Positions 15,807 to 24,213 of a DNA stretch of 64,000 bases are shown here, piece by piece (within the stretch, counting starts at the first letter, position 1; each line of letters starts with the position of its first letter). Source of the stretch: JALYUA01 sp038203955 (GTDB taxonomy: Bacteria > Acidobacteriota > Thermoanaerobaculia > UBA5066 > Gp7-AA6); contig JBBRDK010000006.1 of NCBI GenBank assembly GCA_038203955.1, positions 1 through 64,000 of the forward strand. The letters are read 5' to 3'. The notes beneath the pieces are model-generated. The model searched no databases and was not told where the DNA came from. It saw only the letters and a program-made list of their open reading frames with translations. The translations under genes and the position numbers were made by a program.

Positions 15807-16798
15807 GCCGCGGGCGCGTCCGACCAGAAGCCCGGCGATGACAGCACGATGTCCTCCAGCGCCGCGAGAAACGTCGGATCGTCGTTCAACCCGGGCGTCC
15901 GCCGGAAGTGGGCGATGCCCGCCGCACGCGCCGCGTCGCCGAAGAGCTGGTCCACCTCGTAGAGGGTCTCGACGTGGTCGGTCACGAAGGCGATCGGGAT
16001 GACGAGGACCTGAGCCGTTCCCGCGGAGCCGAGCTCGCGGAGCACGTCCAGGGTCTGCGGGCCGAGCCACTCGACGGGTCCGAGCTTCGACTGGTACGCG
16101 AGCGTCCGGGGAGATCGGCCCCCGAGGCGGAGCGCGATCGCGTCGACCGAGGCCTCCACCTCTCTCTGGTAGGGGTCGCCCTCGCGGGTCACGAGCTTCT
16201 TCGGAATCGAGTGCGCCGAAAAGAGCAGATGGACGGCCTCCGGCCGCGGGTCCGGAAATTTAGCGATCTCGGCGGCGATCAGGTCGGCGTGGGCCTGGAC
16301 GAAGAGAGGATGGGTCGGCCACGAGCACATCTCGAAGAGCGTGGCCCCGGCCGTGAGCCGCCCGACCGCATCCCGCGAACGCGCCAGCGCTCCCTTCGTC
16401 GTCGTCAGCGAGTACTGCGGGTAGAGGGGAACGGCCAGGAAGCGGTCCACTCCGGACCGCGACAGCTCGCGCACGACGTCTTCGACGAGCGGCGCGGAAC
16501 AGGTCATGGCCGTCCGCACCGGCACCGCCCGGCCGCGCGCCGCGAGCCGCCGCTCGACCCCGGCGGCCTGCTGATCGGTCAGCCGCCGGATGGGAGACCC
16601 GCCGCCGATCGACCGGTAGAGCTCGCGCGAGGCCTTCTTGCGGCCGAGGGCGATCGACGCGGCGATCGCCTTGCGCAGGAGGGCCGGCCGCACGCGGATC
16701 ACGTCCGGGTCGGAGAACAGCCGGTAGAGAAACGCGGGGACGTCGTCTAGCGTCTCGGGCCCGCCGAGCTGGAGAAAGAGGATCGCGCGGGAAGTCAT
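15803..16798 (-). CDS. hemH: ferrochelatase
   Basis: 331 residues, usual size for bacterial HemH. It begins AILFLQLGGPETLDDV, a typical N-terminus, and contains the conserved blocks PLYPQYS (substrate cleft), LLFSAHSIPKK with the catalytic His, and IPIAFVTDHVETLYEVD with the conserved His and Glu. It inserts Fe2+ into protoporphyrin IX in the cytoplasm or at the membrane face, the final step of the classical pathway. The start ATG follows a repeat-filled gap of 105 nt after hemN; the stop overlaps hemY. No 2Fe-2S Cys cluster is seen at the C-terminus. Confidence 0.95.
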   Translation of the reverse strand: MTSRAILFLQLGGPETLDDVPAFLYRLFSDPDVIRVRPALLRKAIAASIALGRKKASRELYRSIGGGSPIRRLTDQQAAGVERRLAARGRAVPVRTAMTCSAPLVEDVVRELSRSGVDRFLAVPLYPQYSLTTTKGALARSRDAVGRLTAGATLFEMCSWPTHPLFVQAHADLIAAEIAKFPDPRPEAVHLLFSAHSIPKKLVTREGDPYQREVEASVDAIALRLGGRSPRTLAYQSKLGPVEWLGPQTLDVLRELGSAGTAQVLVIPIAFVTDHVETLYEVDQLFGDAARAAGIAHFRRTPGLNDDPTFLAALEDIVLSSPGFWSDAPAA

Positions 16799-16801
16799 TG
16801 G

Positions 16802-16890
16802 ATAGTCGTCAGTCGTCAGTTGTCAGTTGGGACGCGGTGACGGAACGATGCGTTGGCTCGACTGAAAACTGAAAACTGAGAACTGAAAAC
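16802..16890. repeat. heptamer-based inverted array (copy 2, inverted relative to copy 1)
   Basis: The left arm (16805-16828) repeats GTCAGTC/GTCAGTT units; the right arm (16861-16890) repeats ACTGAAA units. Read on the minus strand it matches the array at 12569-12643 arm for arm, with a different 30-nt centre. It lies inside the hemN-hemH gap of a minus-strand operon, where the transcript could fold into a long hairpin. Confidence 0.7.
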
Positions 16891-16903
16891 GGCGCCCGCC
16901 GGC

Positions 16904-18337
16904 TCACAGCGTCCTCGAGAACACGGGTTTGTCGGCGGGCGCCGTCAAGTACGCGTCGAAGGGCATCGCCAGGTTTCGGAGGAAGACGCGGCCGACGGGG
17001 GTCGCGCGGATCTCGCCTGAGAGAAGCTCGACCAGTCCGTCGTCGGCGCACGGACGCAGGCGTTCGAGCGCGTCCGCGAAGGTGTCGTCGAAGCGGATTC
17101 CGTGATCCCGCTCGATCTCCGCCTTGACGATCACGCCGTGGCAGAGGAGGCTCTGGATCACGCTCTTTCGCAGCCGGTCGTCTGCCGTCAGTCGGACGCC
17201 GCGGAAAGTCGCGGCGCCTTCGCGCTCGACCGCCGCGCGATACGGCGCGAGGTCGCGCGCATTCTGGACGTAGCCGTCGCCGACCTCTCCGATGGCGCTC
17301 ATGCCGAGTCCGATGAGGTCCGTGCCCGCCTTGGTCGTGTACCCCTGGAAGTTGCGGTGCAGGGTGCGGTTCCGGCGCGCGCGGGCGAGCTCGTCGTCGG
17401 GCCGCGCGAAATGGTCCATGCCGATGTACTCGAAGCCCGCCGACTGGAAGCGCTCGAGGGCGGTCTGGAAGATCCCGAATTTCTCCGCTTCTCCCGGAAG
17501 GTGCGGCTCCAGGATCCGCTGATGCTTCTTCATCCACGGGACGTTTGCGTACGAATACACGGCGAGGCGGTCGGGACCGATCTCGAGCACGCGGTCGATC
17601 GTCGCGCCGAAGCTTTCCGGCGTCTGGCAGGGGAGTCCGTAGATCAGGTCCATGTTGACGCTCGGGAATCCCAGGCGGCGCGCCTCCTCGACCAGCCGGC
17701 GCGTGTCGTCGTACGGCTGAATCCGGTTGATCGCCGCCTGAACGCGCGGATCGAAGTCCTGGACTCCCATCGAGAGGCGGTTGAACCCGGCGCGCGCGAG
17801 CGCCGCGAGATGCTCCGGCGTCGTGACCCGGGGGTCCACCTCCACGCCGAGCTCGGCGTCGGAGGAAAAGACGAAACGCTCACGCAGCCTGGCGAGAAGC
17901 GCCTCGAGCCGGTCGGGCGCGAAATAGGTCGGGGTCCCGCCGCCCAGGTGCAGCTGGACGACCGGCCGGTGATGTCCTGCCCGCGACGCCACCCATTCGA
18001 TCTCGCGCTCGAGGGTGGCGAGATACGGGTCCTCCAGACGGTGCTCCGTCCCTGTGATGACGACCGTGCAGCCGCAGAAATAGCAGAGCTTTTCGCAGAA
18101 CGGCAGATGGAGATAGAGCGAGAGCGGCCTCGGCTGATCATCGCCGGCGCTCTCCCGGAGGAGCGATTCGTACTCGCGCGGCCCGACGCCCTCCTTCCAC
18201 ACCGGCGCCGTCGGGTAGGACGTATACCGCGGCCCCGGAACGTTGTATCGCCGGAGCAGGTCGAGCGACAGGAGGCCGATCGCCGGGCCGCGATCCATCC
18301 CCGCGTCGCGGGCCCTCCCCGCGTCGCGGTCCGTCAC
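16904..18337 (-). CDS. hemN: oxygen-independent coproporphyrinogen III oxidase (radical SAM)
   Basis: 477 residues from a GTG overlapping the hemE stop, with GGAGGT 6 nt upstream; an internal ATG at 18298 is the alternative. The signature YNVPGPRYTSYPTAP lies near residues 31-45. The radical SAM cluster is C81-x3-C85-x2-C88 with an extra C90, as in true HemN rather than HemW. HLGGGTPTY binds SAM, and the C-terminal HemN domain is complete. It decarboxylates coproporphyrinogen III to protoporphyrinogen IX without O2. No oxygen-dependent hemF is seen in the window, so the haem arm mixes an O2-independent step with an O2-using HemY. Confidence 0.95.
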   Translation of the reverse strand: MTDRDAGRARDAGMDRGPAIGLLSLDLLRRYNVPGPRYTSYPTAPVWKEGVGPREYESLLRESAGDDQPRPLSLYLHLPFCEKLCYFCGCTVVITGTEHRLEDPYLATLEREIEWVASRAGHHRPVVQLHLGGGTPTYFAPDRLEALLARLRERFVFSSDAELGVEVDPRVTTPEHLAALARAGFNRLSMGVQDFDPRVQAAINRIQPYDDTRRLVEEARRLGFPSVNMDLIYGLPCQTPESFGATIDRVLEIGPDRLAVYSYANVPWMKKHQRILEPHLPGEAEKFGIFQTALERFQSAGFEYIGMDHFARPDDELARARRNRTLHRNFQGYTTKAGTDLIGLGMSAIGEVGDGYVQNARDLAPYRAAVEREGAATFRGVRLTADDRLRKSVIQSLLCHGVIVKAEIERDHGIRFDDTFADALERLRPCADDGLVELLSGEIRATPVGRVFLRNLAMPFDAYLTAPADKPVFSRTL

Positions 18338-19410
18338 CGGCGCACCTCCGCCGGCATCGAGAGCGGCTCCTGGACCGCGGAGAAGAACGCCTCCACGCAC
18401 TCGATCCGGGAAGACGGCAGGACGCCGTGGCCGAGATTCACGATGTGCGCGCGCCCGCCCGTGGTCCGGACGATGTCCCGTGTTCGGCGATCGACCTCGC
18501 CGGGGTCTCCCAGGAGGCCGCCCGGATCGAGGTTGCCCTGGAGCGCGAGGCCGGGGACGCGGCGCCGCGCCTCGCCGATCGGGACCCTCCAGTCGATCGA
18601 CAGAACGTCCGCGCCCGAGCGCGCCATGTCCTCGAGCAGATGGCCGCAGCCGTTCACATAGAGAACGACCGGCGCACCCCGACGCTCGATGCGGGAGATC
18701 GCCCGCGCGACGGCGGGCAGCGCCCACGCCCGGTAGTCCTCCACCGTGAGCTCGCCCGCCCAGGTGTCGAAGAGCTGCACGGCCTGCGCCCCGCACGCGA
18801 TCTGGAAGGAGAGGACGTCTCCGACGACGTCCGCGAGCAGATCGAGGAGCCGGCCGAGCGTCTCGCGGTCGCGCCCCATCATTTCCTTGATCGCCGCGAA
18901 GGACTTCGACCCTCCCCCTTCGACGAGGTACGAGGCGAGCGTCCAGGGAGCGCCGCAGAAGCCGAGCACCGCGGCCTGGTCTCCGACGGCGGAGCGCAGC
19001 GACGCCAGGATCTTTCCCGTAAACCCGATCTCCGATTCGGGGTCGAACCGCCGCAACCTTCGGACGTCGGCGCTCGAGCGAATGGGTTCCGGAAGATGGG
19101 GTCCGCCCTCGGTGAACTCGACCTGCGCCCCCATCGCGGCGACGGGAACGAGGATGTCAGAAAAGAAGATCACGCCGTCAGGGTGAAACCGGCGAAAGGG
19201 CTGGAGCGACACTTCCGTCGCCAGCTCCGCGTTGCGGCAGAGGTCCCAGAACGAGACGGTGCGCCGGACCTCCCGGTACTCGGGAAGGTAGCGGCCGGCC
19301 TGGCGCATCATCCAGACGGGGGGGCGGTCGACCGGCCGGGCGAAACAGGCGTCTACGAGCCGCCGTCCGGAAGACGGTGTCGGCCGTCCGGATGACGGTG
19401 GTGCTGGCAT
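18334..19410 (-). CDS. hemE: uroporphyrinogen decarboxylase
   Basis: 358 residues. The family motif RQAGRYLPEYR is at residues 36-46, the conserved catalytic Asp region is FSDILVPVAAMG, and GFCGAPWTLASYLVEGG and the C-terminal NLGHGV are all present. It removes four acetate carboxyls from uroporphyrinogen III. It is the first gene of the minus-strand hemE-hemN-hemH-hemY-ABC operon. The ATG at 19410 is preceded on the minus strand by a TAGAAT -10-like hexamer about 17 nt upstream but no clear -35. A nearby pair of short direct repeats (TCCGGAAGACGG, TCCGGATGACGG) encodes the first residues of the protein. Confidence 0.95.
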   Translation of the reverse strand: MPAPPSSGRPTPSSGRRLVDACFARPVDRPPVWMMRQAGRYLPEYREVRRTVSFWDLCRNAELATEVSLQPFRRFHPDGVIFFSDILVPVAAMGAQVEFTEGGPHLPEPIRSSADVRRLRRFDPESEIGFTGKILASLRSAVGDQAAVLGFCGAPWTLASYLVEGGGSKSFAAIKEMMGRDRETLGRLLDLLADVVGDVLSFQIACGAQAVQLFDTWAGELTVEDYRAWALPAVARAISRIERRGAPVVLYVNGCGHLLEDMARSGADVLSIDWRVPIGEARRRVPGLALQGNLDPGGLLGDPGEVDRRTRDIVRTTGGRAHIVNLGHGVLPSSRIECVEAFFSAVQEPLSMPAEVRR

Positions 19411-19462
19411 CAAAGACGAAATTCTATCGCCTCGGGCCGGAGGGCCGCCCGATGTCCAGGAG

Positions 19463-22351
19463 TCAGGCGGGCGTCGCCTCGGCGGAAAGGAGTTGGCGCA
19501 GGACGTAGGGAAGGATGCCTCCATGGCGGTAGTAGTCGACCTCGATGGGGGTGTCGATGCGCACCAGGAGGGAAACGCACCTCTCCGACTTGTCCGCGGA
19601 TCGGATGGTGAGCTCGACCATCTGCCGCGGGTGGATCTCCCCCTCGAGGCCGATGATGTCGAACGTCTCACTCCCGGTGATGCCGAGGCTCTCGGCGCTC
19701 GCTCCTTCCGGAAACTGGCAGGGGAGAACGCCCATGAAGACGAGGTTCGAGCGATGGATCCGCTCGAAGCTCTGCGCGATGACGGCCCGCACTCCGAGGA
19801 GCCGCGTGCCCTTGGCCGCCCAGTCGCGTGAGCTGCCCGACCCGTACTCCTGCCCGGCGAAGACGATGAGCGGGATCTTTCCGGCCTGGTAGCGCACGGA
19901 GGCGTCGTAGATCGACATCTGCTCGCCGTGCGGCTGGTAGATCGTCACCCCTCCTTCGACTCCTGGCACCATGCGGTTCTTGATGCGCACGTTCGCGAAG
20001 GTGCCCCGCGTCATCACGCGGTCGTTGCCGCGGCGGGAGCCGTAGCTGTTGAAGTCCTGCGGCACGACGTGCTTCTCCTGAAGATAGAGGCCGGCGGCCG
20101 AAGTCTTCTTGATCGCGCCCGCGGGGCTGATGTGGTCCGTCGTGACGGAGTCCCCGAAGATCGCCAGGGCGCGCGCGTTGCGGATGTCGCACACGCCTTC
20201 CGTGACCATGCTGAAGCGGTCGAAGAACGGCGGCTCCTGGATGTAGGTCGAGTTGGGGTCCCACTTGTAGACCTTCCCGGCCGTGGTGGGTATCTCGTTC
20301 CAGAGCGGATTGGCGTCGACGAAATCGGAATAGAGCCGCCGGTAGGTGTCGGGATCGACGGACCGCGAGAGCGCGGACTGGATCTCGGCGAGGGTCGGCC
20401 AGATGTCCTTCAGGTACACGTCGGAGCCGTCGCCGCCCCGTCCGAGCGGCTCCTCGGTAACGTCAATGTCGACCCGGCCCGCCAGGGCGAACGCGACGAC
20501 CAGGGGAGGACTCATCAGGAAATTGGCCTTGATGTTCTGCTGGACCCGCGCCTCGAAGTTTCGGTTCCCCGAGAGCACGCTCGCGGCGATCAGGTCGTGC
20601 GACGTGACGACTTCCTCGATCCCGGGGTCGAGGGGCCCCGAGTTTCCGATGCAGGTGGTGCAGCCGTATCCGACGAGGTTGAATCCGAGCTGATCGAGCG
20701 GCTTCTGGAGCCCCGTGCGCGCAAGGTACTCGGTGACGACGCGCGAGCCGGGCGCCAGCGACGCCTTCACCTTCGGAGAGACCGTCATCCCGCGGGCGAC
20801 GGCCTTCTCCGCGAGCAGGCCGGCGGCGAGCATCACGCTCGGATTCGACGTGTTCGTGCAGGACGTGATCGCCGCGATCAGCACGTCGCCGTGGCCGAGC
20901 GTCACCACCGCCGGCGCCATGTGATCCTCGGGCACGTCCTCGATGCGGTCCGGGCTCGGCCGGTTGTTGACCATTTCCGTCTCGGTCCACGGGTTGGTGT
21001 CCTTCTGTATCGACTGGACCGCGATCGATCCCGAGTGCTCCTGGTGGCCGCCCCCCGCCAGCGGGACTTCCGGAGTCGGCCCCTCGAAACCAATCCGCGC
21101 GCGGAACCGCTCGGAGAAATCGGCTTCGCGCTTTCCGTAACCGTTCTCCGTGACGGGCGCGCCCAGAAGCTCCCGGAACCGGCGTTTGAGATCGGGAAGG
21201 TCGATGCGGTCCTGCGGACGCTTGGGACCCGATACGCTCGGCCGGACCGTCGCGAGGTCGAGCTCGATCACCGAGGTGTAGTCGCACTGCCCGGCCGAAG
21301 GCATGCCGAAGAGCTCCTGCGCCTGGAAGTAGGCGCGGAACGCCGCGACGTGCTCCTCGGAGCGGCCCGTGGCGAGAAGGTAACGGCACGACTCTTCGTC
21401 CACGGGGAAGTACCCCATCGTGGCCCCGTACTCGGGGGCCATGTTCGCGATGGTGGCGCGGTCGGGAAGCGGCAGGGAGGCGGCCCCCTCGCCGTGGAAC
21501 TCGACGAATTTTCCGACGACCTTCGCCGCCCGCAGCATCTGGGTGCAGTGCAGCGCGAGGTCCGTCGCCGTGACGCCTTCGGAGAGCCGCCCCTTCATGT
21601 GGACGCCGACGACGTCCGGCGCGAGGAAGTAAACCGGCTGGCCGAGCATTCCGGCTTCCGCCTCGATTCCGCCGACGCCCCATCCGACGATCCCGAGACC
21701 GTTGATCATCGTCGTGTGAGAGTCCGTCCCGACCACCGTGTCGGGAAACCAGACGCCGTCGCGCTCCAGCACGCCGCGGGCGAGGTACTCGAGGTTGACC
21801 TGGTGGCAGATGCCGATACCGGGGGGCACGACGTCGAATCCGTGAAACGCCTGCGTGCCCCACTTGAGAAACTCGTAGCGCGCGCGGTTGCGCCGGAACT
21901 CCATCTCGATGTTGCGCTGGAACGCGTCGGGCACCGACCAGACATCCACCTGCACGGAATGGTCGACCACGAGAGCGACGGGCACCAGGGGTTCGATGAC
22001 CGAAGGATCCTTGCCCATGCGCTCGACCGCCGACCGCATCGCGGCGAGGTCGACCAAGAGGGGCACACCCGTGAAGTCCTGCAGGAGGATCCGGGCGACG
22101 ATAAAAGGGACTTCGGCGACGCGCTCTCCGCCGGCCCGCCAACCGGCGAGCGCGCGCACGTCTTCCTCCCGGATGCGCTTGCCGTCCACGCCGCGGAGCA
22201 CCGATTCGAGGACGATGCGCAGGCTGACGGGAAGACGCGAGAGGGAGCCGGCCCCGGCCTTCTCGAGCGCGGGGAGCGAATAGAAGTTTCCCGATTTCCC
22301 GGGCCCCGGAGAGAACTCCCGTCGCACGCCAAAAGGGTCGGTCATCGTCAT
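19463..22351 (-). CDS. acnA: aconitate hydratase A
   Basis: 962 residues, some 60 longer than most bacterial AcnA. Cluster-binding cysteines are visible in ITSCTNTSNP and YGCTTCIGNSG, and the swivel domain includes SYGSRRGNDRVMTRGTFAN and AGQEYGSGSSRDWAAKG. It interconverts citrate and isocitrate in the TCA cycle via a 4Fe-4S cluster. Extra length is partly a linker around residues 425-470 (PEVPLAGGGHQEHS...). The ATG at 22351 is followed by a second Met two codons on. A good promoter lies 40 nt upstream. It is transcribed alone, ending 53 nt before hemE starts on the same strand. Confidence 0.96.
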   Translation of the reverse strand: MTMTDPFGVRREFSPGPGKSGNFYSLPALEKAGAGSLSRLPVSLRIVLESVLRGVDGKRIREEDVRALAGWRAGGERVAEVPFIVARILLQDFTGVPLLVDLAAMRSAVERMGKDPSVIEPLVPVALVVDHSVQVDVWSVPDAFQRNIEMEFRRNRARYEFLKWGTQAFHGFDVVPPGIGICHQVNLEYLARGVLERDGVWFPDTVVGTDSHTTMINGLGIVGWGVGGIEAEAGMLGQPVYFLAPDVVGVHMKGRLSEGVTATDLALHCTQMLRAAKVVGKFVEFHGEGAASLPLPDRATIANMAPEYGATMGYFPVDEESCRYLLATGRSEEHVAAFRAYFQAQELFGMPSAGQCDYTSVIELDLATVRPSVSGPKRPQDRIDLPDLKRRFRELLGAPVTENGYGKREADFSERFRARIGFEGPTPEVPLAGGGHQEHSGSIAVQSIQKDTNPWTETEMVNNRPSPDRIEDVPEDHMAPAVVTLGHGDVLIAAITSCTNTSNPSVMLAAGLLAEKAVARGMTVSPKVKASLAPGSRVVTEYLARTGLQKPLDQLGFNLVGYGCTTCIGNSGPLDPGIEEVVTSHDLIAASVLSGNRNFEARVQQNIKANFLMSPPLVVAFALAGRVDIDVTEEPLGRGGDGSDVYLKDIWPTLAEIQSALSRSVDPDTYRRLYSDFVDANPLWNEIPTTAGKVYKWDPNSTYIQEPPFFDRFSMVTEGVCDIRNARALAIFGDSVTTDHISPAGAIKKTSAAGLYLQEKHVVPQDFNSYGSRRGNDRVMTRGTFANVRIKNRMVPGVEGGVTIYQPHGEQMSIYDASVRYQAGKIPLIVFAGQEYGSGSSRDWAAKGTRLLGVRAVIAQSFERIHRSNLVFMGVLPCQFPEGASAESLGITGSETFDIIGLEGEIHPRQMVELTIRSADKSERCVSLLVRIDTPIEVDYYRHGGILPYVLRQLLSAEATPA

Positions 22352-22398
22352 GGAATGGGGAAGAGATCCCTCCTCGAGGCGGTTTCAGCCGGAAGCGC

Positions 22399-22427
22399 AG
22401 TCTATGAAGCCATCCGGGACAGGTCAA
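22399..22427 (-). promoter_or_regulatory. sigma70-type promoter of acnA
   Basis: On the minus strand TTGACC (22427-22422), a 17-bp spacer and TAGACT (22404-22399) give a start near 22392 and a leader of about 40 nt before the acnA ATG. Confidence 0.65.
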
Positions 22428-22581
22428 GGCCGGCAGATCCTGAACGGCCTGTCTCCGCGGCGCGCGAGGACCCCGAATCCTTCCGGGGCGTGATGACATA
22501 GTTCTTCCCATATCCGACTCGTCGCAACGACTGAGGGCCCGCGGCTCCGTGCCGCGCCCTCCGCAGAAAAAGGGAGAGCCC

Positions 22582-23223
22582 ATGAAGAAGAGGGTCGCCA
22601 TCCTGTGCGCCGCCGCCGCCGTCCTGCTCACCGCTTCTGCCGCCTTCGCCGCCCCCGAGACGTTCAGTTTCGACAAGAACCACAGCCTCGTCGGGTTCCG
22701 GATCCGACATTTCGTCTCGAAGGTCGAGGGGCGCTTCCGGGATTTCGACGGGACCATCTCGCTCGACCGCCAGAACCCCGCCGCTTCGCGTGTCGACCTG
22801 ACGATCCAGACCGCGTCGATCGACACGGGCGCGGAGAACCGCGACAAGCACCTTAAGTCCCCCGACTTCTTCGACGCGGAGAAGTTCCCGACGATCACCT
22901 TCAAGAGCACGAAGGTCACTCCGAAGGGGAAGGACGCGTTCGACGTGACCGGCGAGTTCTCGATGCACGGCGTGACGAAGACGATCACGATCCCCGTCCG
23001 GCACGGCGGATTCATCAAGGTCGGCAAAGCCGAGAAGGCCGGCTTCGAGACGGTCGCCTTCACCCTCGACCGGAAGGACTACGGCATCACCTGGAACCGG
23101 GCCGCCGACGCCGGAGGCGTGATGCTCGGGGACGACATCGAGGTCAACATCCAGGTCGAGGCGAACAAGCCCCTCGAGGACGCGAAGCCCGCGACGGTGG
23201 CGCCCGCAAAATCCGGCCGCTGA
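22582..23223 (+). CDS. YceI family periplasmic lipid-binding protein
   Basis: 213 residues from the ATG at 22582 (AAGGGAG upstream). A Sec signal peptide MKKRVAILCAAAAVLLTASA ends near AFA-A. The mature protein is the YceI beta-barrel lipocalin-like fold: FDKNHSLVGFRIRH, DFDGTISLD, HLKSPDFFDAEKFPTITFKS, GEFSMHGVTKTITIPV and LDRKDYGITWN are all classical. YceI proteins bind polyisoprenoid-type amphiphiles in the periplasm. A perfect GC-rich hairpin follows the stop. It is divergent from acnA and monocistronic. Confidence 0.93.
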   Translation: MKKRVAILCAAAAVLLTASAAFAAPETFSFDKNHSLVGFRIRHFVSKVEGRFRDFDGTISLDRQNPAASRVDLTIQTASIDTGAENRDKHLKSPDFFDAEKFPTITFKSTKVTPKGKDAFDVTGEFSMHGVTKTITIPVRHGGFIKVGKAEKAGFETVAFTLDRKDYGITWNRAADAGGVMLGDDIEVNIQVEANKPLEDAKPATVAPAKSGR

Positions 23224-23232
23224 CCGCCGCCT

Positions 23233-23258
23233 CTTCCCCCGGTACCCGCCGGGGGAAG
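23233..23258 (+). terminator. hairpin after yceI
   Basis: A perfect 10-bp GC-rich stem (23233-23242 with 23249-23258) and 6-nt loop begin 10 nt after the stop codon. There is no T-run, so it may be a transcript-end stabiliser or a factor-assisted terminator. Confidence 0.55.
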
Positions 23259-23385
23259 CTCTCCGGACGTCCCGGGCGCCGGCGCCCTCGACGGTGAAGG
23301 CACCGGCTTTTCGGGGAAGGCCGCTTCTCCCTCCGTGCCGCGAAAGGGCTCCGGGGCGCTCCGATCCATTAGACTCGATCGCCCG

Positions 23386-24213
23386 ATGGAATGGCACGCG
23401 CTCGGCTGGGTCGCCGTCGCTCTCTACGTGGGAGCCGAGGCGCTCTCTATCCTCTCGCTGCTGAAGCCCGGCCGCGCGTCGTCGGGAACGATCCTGCGGA
23501 CCTCCGCCGCCTCCGTGCTTCTGGCGGCCGGGCTCGCACTTCACTTCGCCGATCTCGAGATCACGGCGCGGATGCTTCACTCCGTCCCCTACAGGACCTT
23601 CGGCGGCTCTCTCTCGCTCTTCGGCTGGATGCTCGGCGTCTCGTATCTCGCCCTTCTCTTCCGCCATCGGGAGCGGGCGATCGGGCCTTTCCTGATCCCC
23701 TTCGTCATCCTGTTTTCCGCGGCCGGCCTTCTCCTCCCCATGCAGGCGGCCGCTCCCGACAGCGAGATGCGGGGCTCTCTCTTCGCCCTGCACGTCACGT
23801 TCGGCATTCTGGGATACGCCGCGTTCACCTTCTCCTTCGTCCTGTCGGTCCTCTACCTCGTGCAGAACCGCCAGATCCGGCGCGGCAGGACCGGCATCCT
23901 CTTCGCCCGCCTCCCGCCCCTCGAGGTGATCGGAAAGATGAACCGCACGAGCGTCTCGATCGGCATCGCGGTGCTCGCCGCGTCGGTTCTGTTCGGTCTC
24001 CTGTGGGCCAACCGCGTGTGGGCGACGATGGCCGATCCCAAGATCGAGTGGGCGATCGCGACGCTCGCCCTCTACGGGTTCCTGCTGTGGATGGAAAGGC
24101 GCGGGTGGAAGGGGCCCCGCGTCGCGGTCCTGTCGATCCTGGGGTACGGCCTCGTCCTCTTCTCCTACACGATCGTCAACATGTTCTTTTCCCGCTCTCA
24201 CGGATTCCGATGA
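23386..24213 (+). CDS. hemX: HemX/CcsA-like cytochrome c assembly membrane protein
   Basis: 275 residues with eight predicted transmembrane helices and the CcsA/CcmC-type core (HVTFGILGYAAFTFSFVLSVLYLVQNRQI). Conserved histidines lie in LHFAD and the HVTFG helix. The order hemX-hemA-hemC-hemD-hemB-hemL matches the B. subtilis hemAXCDBL operon, where HemX is a membrane protein that lowers HemA abundance; other homologues help deliver haem to cytochromes c. The tryptophan-rich WWD loop of true CcsA is not obvious. The ATG at 23386 is chosen; the stop overlaps hemA by ATGA. Confidence 0.82.
   Translation: MEWHALGWVAVALYVGAEALSILSLLKPGRASSGTILRTSAASVLLAAGLALHFADLEITARMLHSVPYRTFGGSLSLFGWMLGVSYLALLFRHRERAIGPFLIPFVILFSAAGLLLPMQAAAPDSEMRGSLFALHVTFGILGYAAFTFSFVLSVLYLVQNRQIRRGRTGILFARLPPLEVIGKMNRTSVSIGIAVLAASVLFGLLWANRVWATMADPKIEWAIATLALYGFLLWMERRGWKGPRVAVLSILGYGLVLFSYTIVNMFFSRSHGFR

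Noticed and set aside
15807..16070. N-terminal extension of hemY into hemH
   Set aside because: The added 88 residues are the hemH sequence in another frame; the FAD motif starts right after GTG 15806.
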